Assembly: GCA_021793235.1 (NCBI GenBank) | Contig: JAJYTD010000023.1 | Span: 1 to 58,147 of the forward strand | Direction of reading: 5' to 3' | Length of the DNA: 58,147 nucleotides | Source: Actinomycetes bacterium | GTDB taxonomy: Bacteria > Actinomycetota > Actinomycetes > Streptosporangiales > Streptosporangiaceae | Shown here: in pieces, positions 55,524-58,147 of the stretch | How the letters are laid out: every line of letters starts with the position of its first letter | Position numbering within the stretch: the first letter of the stretch is position 1 | Position numbers and translations under genes: made by a program | Notes under the pieces: generated by a model | What the model saw: only the letters and a program-made list of their open reading frames with translations | What the model was told of the DNA's origin: nothing | Databases searched by the model: none

Positions 55524-55564
55524 AAAAAGGGCGGCGCCCCCGTATCAGACAGGAGGCACCGCCC
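55524..55564 (-). terminator. Intrinsic terminator of the integrase remnant
   Basis: On the minus strand GGGCGGTGCC (55564-55555) pairs with GGCGCCGCCC (55538-55529, one G-U), followed by TTTTT (55528-55524). This is a classical rho-independent signal 28 bases after the integrase stop, and it is rare in form for this GC-rich genome. Confidence 0.8.
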
Positions 55565-55591
55565 TTCACTGTGAGTCCGTTGTGTCCTACG

Positions 55592-56040
55592 TCACTCGTG
55601 GTCGCCCATGCGATCGATCCACACGTCGTCCATGTCCTGCCAGACCTGGGCGTAGACGCGCTGCAGCACTTCCACGCTGTGACCGGCCCACTTCGCGACC
55701 TGGGGCGCGGGGACGCCCTTGTTGAGCCTGTAGGTGACCCCGGCATGCCGGAGGTCGTAAGGCCGCTTCAGGAGCGGCCCTTCCCTCTCTTCGGGCGTGA
55801 GCGCAAGCTCCCGGGTTCGCTGCCACACGCGCCAGTACGTGGACGGCTGGATTGGGTTTCCCTGCTCACTGCGAAATAGCCGCCCGTCCATCCCGATTCC
55901 GAACTGCCGAAGGTGCTCGCGCAACATCCCCACCAGCACGGGCGGTATCGGCACCGTGCGCGACGCGCGCCTTCCGCGCCCTTTCAGGCCGCGTTCCTCG
56001 TGGACGGCGCCATCGTTCGTCCACTGTCGACCGGGAGCAG
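55592..56040 (-). pseudogene. Tyrosine site-specific integrase, 3' remnant
   Basis: About 148 C-terminal residues of an AICE/phage-type integrase: WTNDGAVHEERGLKGR, RTVPIPPVLVGMLREHL, DGRLFRSEQGNPIQP, PYDLRHAGVTYRLNKGV, WAGHSVEVLQRVYAQV. The late catalytic residues (R-H---, H of GHS, Tyr of RVYAQ) are present. The N-terminal core-binding domain and the first catalytic Arg are missing. Homology stops at the left arm of the palindrome (56046), and the frame runs on through unrelated sequence to 56419. Its 3' end faces the 3' end of tRNA-Arg, the arrangement of an element integrated there. Inactive. Confidence 0.8.
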
Positions 56041-56045
56041 AAAAT

Positions 56046-56107
56046 GCTGATCTTGACGTTGTGCACGTGTGGGCGCGCGTTTTGACGTGCACAACGTCAA
56101 GATCAGC
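56046..56107. repeat. Large palindrome, 23-bp perfect arms, 16-base loop
   Basis: Left arm 56046-56068 begins GCTGATCTTGACG and ends TGCACGT; right arm 56085-56107 is its exact reverse complement. The loop is GTGGGCGCGCGTTTTG. It lies exactly where the integrase remnant ends and sequence related to the DUF2637 remnant region begins. No gene explains it. Confidence 0.9.
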
Positions 56108-56249
56108 GCAGAGGGGGCCGAGGGCGTCGCGGAGGTGGATGTGATGGTGCGCACGCCGGGCCGAAGATCGCGCGGTAGCGGTATAGGAATACGGCTTCCA
56201 GCCGAGTGCGAGGATCCGGTTGCGGCGCGCGGCGTCCTCGCGCCGGTTA

Positions 56250-56720
56250 GCCAGCGCCCACCGCCATGTCTCCACCTGGACCTGCGAAACCACGCCCTCA
56301 GGCGAGGCCGACACCCGAGCCTCGACCTTCTCCGTCCCGCCGTCTCGGGTCTCGGCCACCTGAAGACGAGGCGACTGCGCCCCACAGTCCTCGTTCTCCG
56401 GAGCCAGCGGGGACAGCACCCCACCGTCCTCTGAGGGCTGTGTTTGCCGCGTGCGTGCTCATTGCGTACGCACGCGGCGTTAGCGCGGAACTGCCGCATC
56501 AGGAGCTCGTAGGCCCCGATCAGCGCGACCGCAGGCCAGGTGTGGATGATCCAGGACCAGGCCGTGGGCTCGGCGACCGTACTGTTCGCCGCCAGCGACG
56601 CCGCGCTGCCGATGATGAGCAGGGTCCATGGCAGCACACCGCCACGCCGTCCCTGGCGGGCGTCGTTGAACAGGGTCATAGACGAGGCGATGACCCTGCC
56701 GTCCACCGACAGCGGGAACA
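56250..56720 (-). pseudogene. DUF2637 (SpdB-like) membrane protein remnant with frameshift
   Basis: From about 56720 leftwards, one minus frame reads FPLSVDGRVIASSMTLFND, ARQGRRGGVLPWTLLIIGSA, then WPAVALIGAYELLMRQFR. This is the membrane core of DUF2637 proteins found in actinobacterial integrative conjugative elements. Near 56420-56450 the coding shifts to another frame, which continues QTQPSEDGGVLSPLAPEN, later VETWRWALANRRED, the usual C-terminal region. After that the expected ending is lost (ARRNRILALGWKPYSY is unrecognised). The 5' end is cut by transposase sequence at about 56725. Boundaries are approximate. Confidence 0.7.
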
Positions 56721-56726
56721 GCGTCG

Positions 56727-56998
56727 CCCGCGTCTGGCGCATCGGCGACCGGATCGCCGCCGCCGGCCTGTTCGGGCTGGGCGACAAGGGGTACGCGGGC
56801 TACTCGCCGGCGGTGCTGACCCCGTTCAAGGGGCGGAACAAGCCGGAGTGGAAGAAGGAGGCCAACCGCGTCCACGCGCGCCTGCGCAGTCCGGGCGAGC
56901 GCACGATGGCCCAGCTCAAGAACTGGCGCATCCTGCGCCGTCTGCGGTGCTGCCCGCACCGGGCCACCGAGGTCGCCCGCGCGGTGCTGGTCCTTTAA
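56727..56998 (+). pseudogene. DDE transposase C-terminal fragment (IS5-like)
   Basis: About 90 residues: VWRIGDRIAAAGLFGLGDKGYAG, then TPFKGRNKPEWKKEANRVHA, RLRSPGERTMAQLKNW, RILRRLRCCPHRA, ending at TAA 56998. The last third of an actinobacterial DDE_Tnp_4-type transposase is recognisable (DKGY second catalytic Asp region and GER Glu). Upstream sequence in this frame belongs to the DUF2637 remnant, so the 5' two thirds are gone. It differs from the IS at the window ends. Confidence 0.75.
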
Positions 56999-57028
56999 CT
57001 ACGCGAAGCACGATGAAAAACGCTCAGT

Positions 57029-58024
57029 TCAGTGGGCGGTCTCATGCTCGGCCGGCGGGACGCGGCTGATTCTCGTATCCAGCCAGATCTTGACATCAGC
57101 CACAGCACTGGTGACGAGTTCGTTGGGTGCACCGGAGGCTTGGATTGAAGTACTGGCTAGTGCCGCGAGCTGTGGATCTGTCAGTGATAATTGCGAGCGG
57201 GCGATCTGGTACTCCATAAGCAAGCTGGTTTCAAGTAGCAGCGGGTCGTCGGAGCCCAAGGAACACGGCACCCCAGCCTTCAGGAGTTGAGGGAGGGGAT
57301 GCTCGTCGAGGTGCTTGATGACTCCTAGCACGTGGTTGGATGTCAGGCACACGTCCAACGTTGTGCCTTCGTCAGCGAGGCGCTTCATAAGCGGTGGGTG
57401 CTCAACGGCACGCACGCCGTGGGCGATTCGGTTGGGAGAGAGCGCGTCGACCGCGTTTTGAATGCTCGGTGCGCCAGCAAGTTCGCCTGCGTGCGGTGCG
57501 ATGATCAGGTTTGCTTCCCGGGCGATCATGAAGGCTTTTTCGAAGGCTTCCGGAGGCGCTGCGGCCTCATCACCGGTAAGGCCGAAGGTTACGACTCCGC
57601 GGTCGGCATAGTCGGCGGCAAGCTGTGCCAGGGCGATGGCGTGGTGCGGATCACGGTTGCGGCTGGCACCGAGTACAAGCCCAAACCCCACGCCCAAGCG
57701 CGCGCCTGTGGCGTTCCCCGTTTTTAGGACAAGGTCAAGCACCTCTTCGATGGAACCGAGCGTGGGCGCGTAGGTCGTTGGGGTGAAGTGTGGCTCGATC
57801 CAGACCGCTCCTGAGGCTGCTGCGTCTTCCACAACTTCATGCACGAGGCGTTGGAGGTCGCTCCTGGTGCGAATCAGTTTGACGATCTTTCGGTAACAGT
57901 TCTGAAACTGATCAAACGAGTCGTAGGGAGCGGTCTGTGGTATCGGTTTCCCGTAGGTGCGTGCCAGGTCCGCAAGCGTGGCGGGCCGCATGGCGCCTTC
58001 AAGATGGAGGTGGAGGTCGGCTTT
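57029..58024 (-). pseudogene. Adenosine deaminase family gene, 5' end removed by IS insertion
   Basis: Reading from the IS border: KADLHLHLEGAMRPATLADLA (cited in part), with the HxH zinc ligands, then IIAPHAGELAG (His, catalytic Glu), NRIAHGVRAVEH and CSLGSDDPLLLE (zinc Asp). About 331 codons remain, ending EHETAH. Only the first few codons are missing: TIR bases begin at 58026, and upstream the frame meets a stop at 58060 without a good start codon. An internal ATG at 57991 exists but would exclude the HxH motif. The enzyme deaminates adenosine or a related purine. Probably non-functional, unless translated from an IS-supplied start. Lower GC than neighbours, suggesting transfer. Confidence 0.85.
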
Positions 58025-58025
58025 A

Positions 58026-58147
58026 GAGTGTGTCTCAATACCGTGGGTTGTGCTTGGTCAGATGGCGGTAGCAGATTTTGATGCAGCCGATAGCGACCAT
58101 GGCGAGGAAATTGCTGGCCTTGCGCTCCCAGCGGATGCCCAGGCGGC
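58026..58147 (-). mobile_element. IS5-family element, 3' end with transposase C-terminus
   Basis: A 36-codon frame (58147-58035, stop TGA) reads RLGIRWERKASNFLAMVAIG, then CIKICYRHLTKHNPRY. The RxxxRWERxxxxxLxxxxLxCxxIxYR pattern is the C-terminal end of IS5-type transposases. The inverted repeat GAGTGTGTCTCAATA at 58026-58040 overlaps the stop codon. TTA precedes it. It pairs in orientation and repeat sequence with the IS part at 1-122. Confidence 0.8.

Noticed and set aside
57029-57991. Complete adenosine deaminase starting at ATG 57991
   Set aside because: The frame upstream of this ATG encodes the essential HLHLEG metal motif, so this ATG is internal and the true 5' end was cut by the IS.

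Overview
This is high-GC actinobacterial chromosome, most likely from a Nocardiopsaceae-type filamentous organism. That assignment rests on base composition, frequent GTG starts, a FilP/DivIVA-type coiled-coil gene, actinobacterial NucS, NrtL, DUF3039 and DUF2550 proteins, and a core gene order that, as I recall it, resembles the Streptomyces coelicolor stretch running from icmA through filP and the atp operon to rho and thr/lys. I cannot name the species. Both ends of the window lie inside an IS5-family insertion sequence, so it looks like an assembly contig broken at a repeated IS.

Layout. 1-1000: IS end, an RsbW-like ATPase-fold gene and a small overlapping gene. 1055-13075 (almost all minus strand): trpS, a membrane Ser/Thr kinase with a duplicated outer domain, a small Cys-rich gene, a secreted M43-like metalloprotease, a DEIH-box helicase, a class E sortase with a small membrane partner, DUF3039, YqgE, an ACT-domain malic enzyme with a clear promoter and palindrome, and a thioredoxin-fold/TPR (YbbN-like) protein. 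13255-23997: an acyl-CoA and B12 neighbourhood containing a mutase large subunit with isobutyryl-CoA-mutase specificity residues, a MarR regulator with a candidate operator, the MeaB GTPase, a thiolase, methylmalonyl-CoA epimerase, the FilP-like filament gene and a 3-hydroxyacyl-CoA dehydrogenase. The PduO-type adenosyltransferase at 28387, which would make the mutase cofactor, belongs functionally with this set. 24083-28008: a conserved hypothetical, NucS mismatch endonuclease, a DUF1707 protein and a secreted M28 aminopeptidase.

29052-37979 holds DUF2550 and the complete F1Fo ATP synthase operon (minus strand, atpI to atpC), preceded by a Rex-like operator. 38209-43393 holds the polyprenyl-phosphate sugar transferase, a lipoprotein, threonylcarbamoyl-AMP synthase, prmC, prfA and rpmE. 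43551-45612 is an insertion-like patch with a serine hydrolase and a toxin-antitoxin-like pair whose PIN protein has lost an acidic residue. 45683-55203 holds rho, thrB, thrC, hom, lysA, nrtL and a lone receiver-domain protein, that is, transcription termination followed by aspartate-family amino acid synthesis.

55311-58147 is mobile wreckage at a tRNA-Arg(CCG) gene: an intrinsic terminator, an integrase 3' remnant, a 23-bp-arm palindrome exactly at the break, a frameshifted DUF2637 (SpdB-type) remnant, a transposase fragment, and an adenosine deaminase gene cut at its first codons by the IS that ends the window. This looks like a decayed integrative element (AICE type) reworked by IS activity. 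Strong hairpins lie in most convergent gene junctions (988, 20204, 24037, 28990, 45633) and mark the transcription units.
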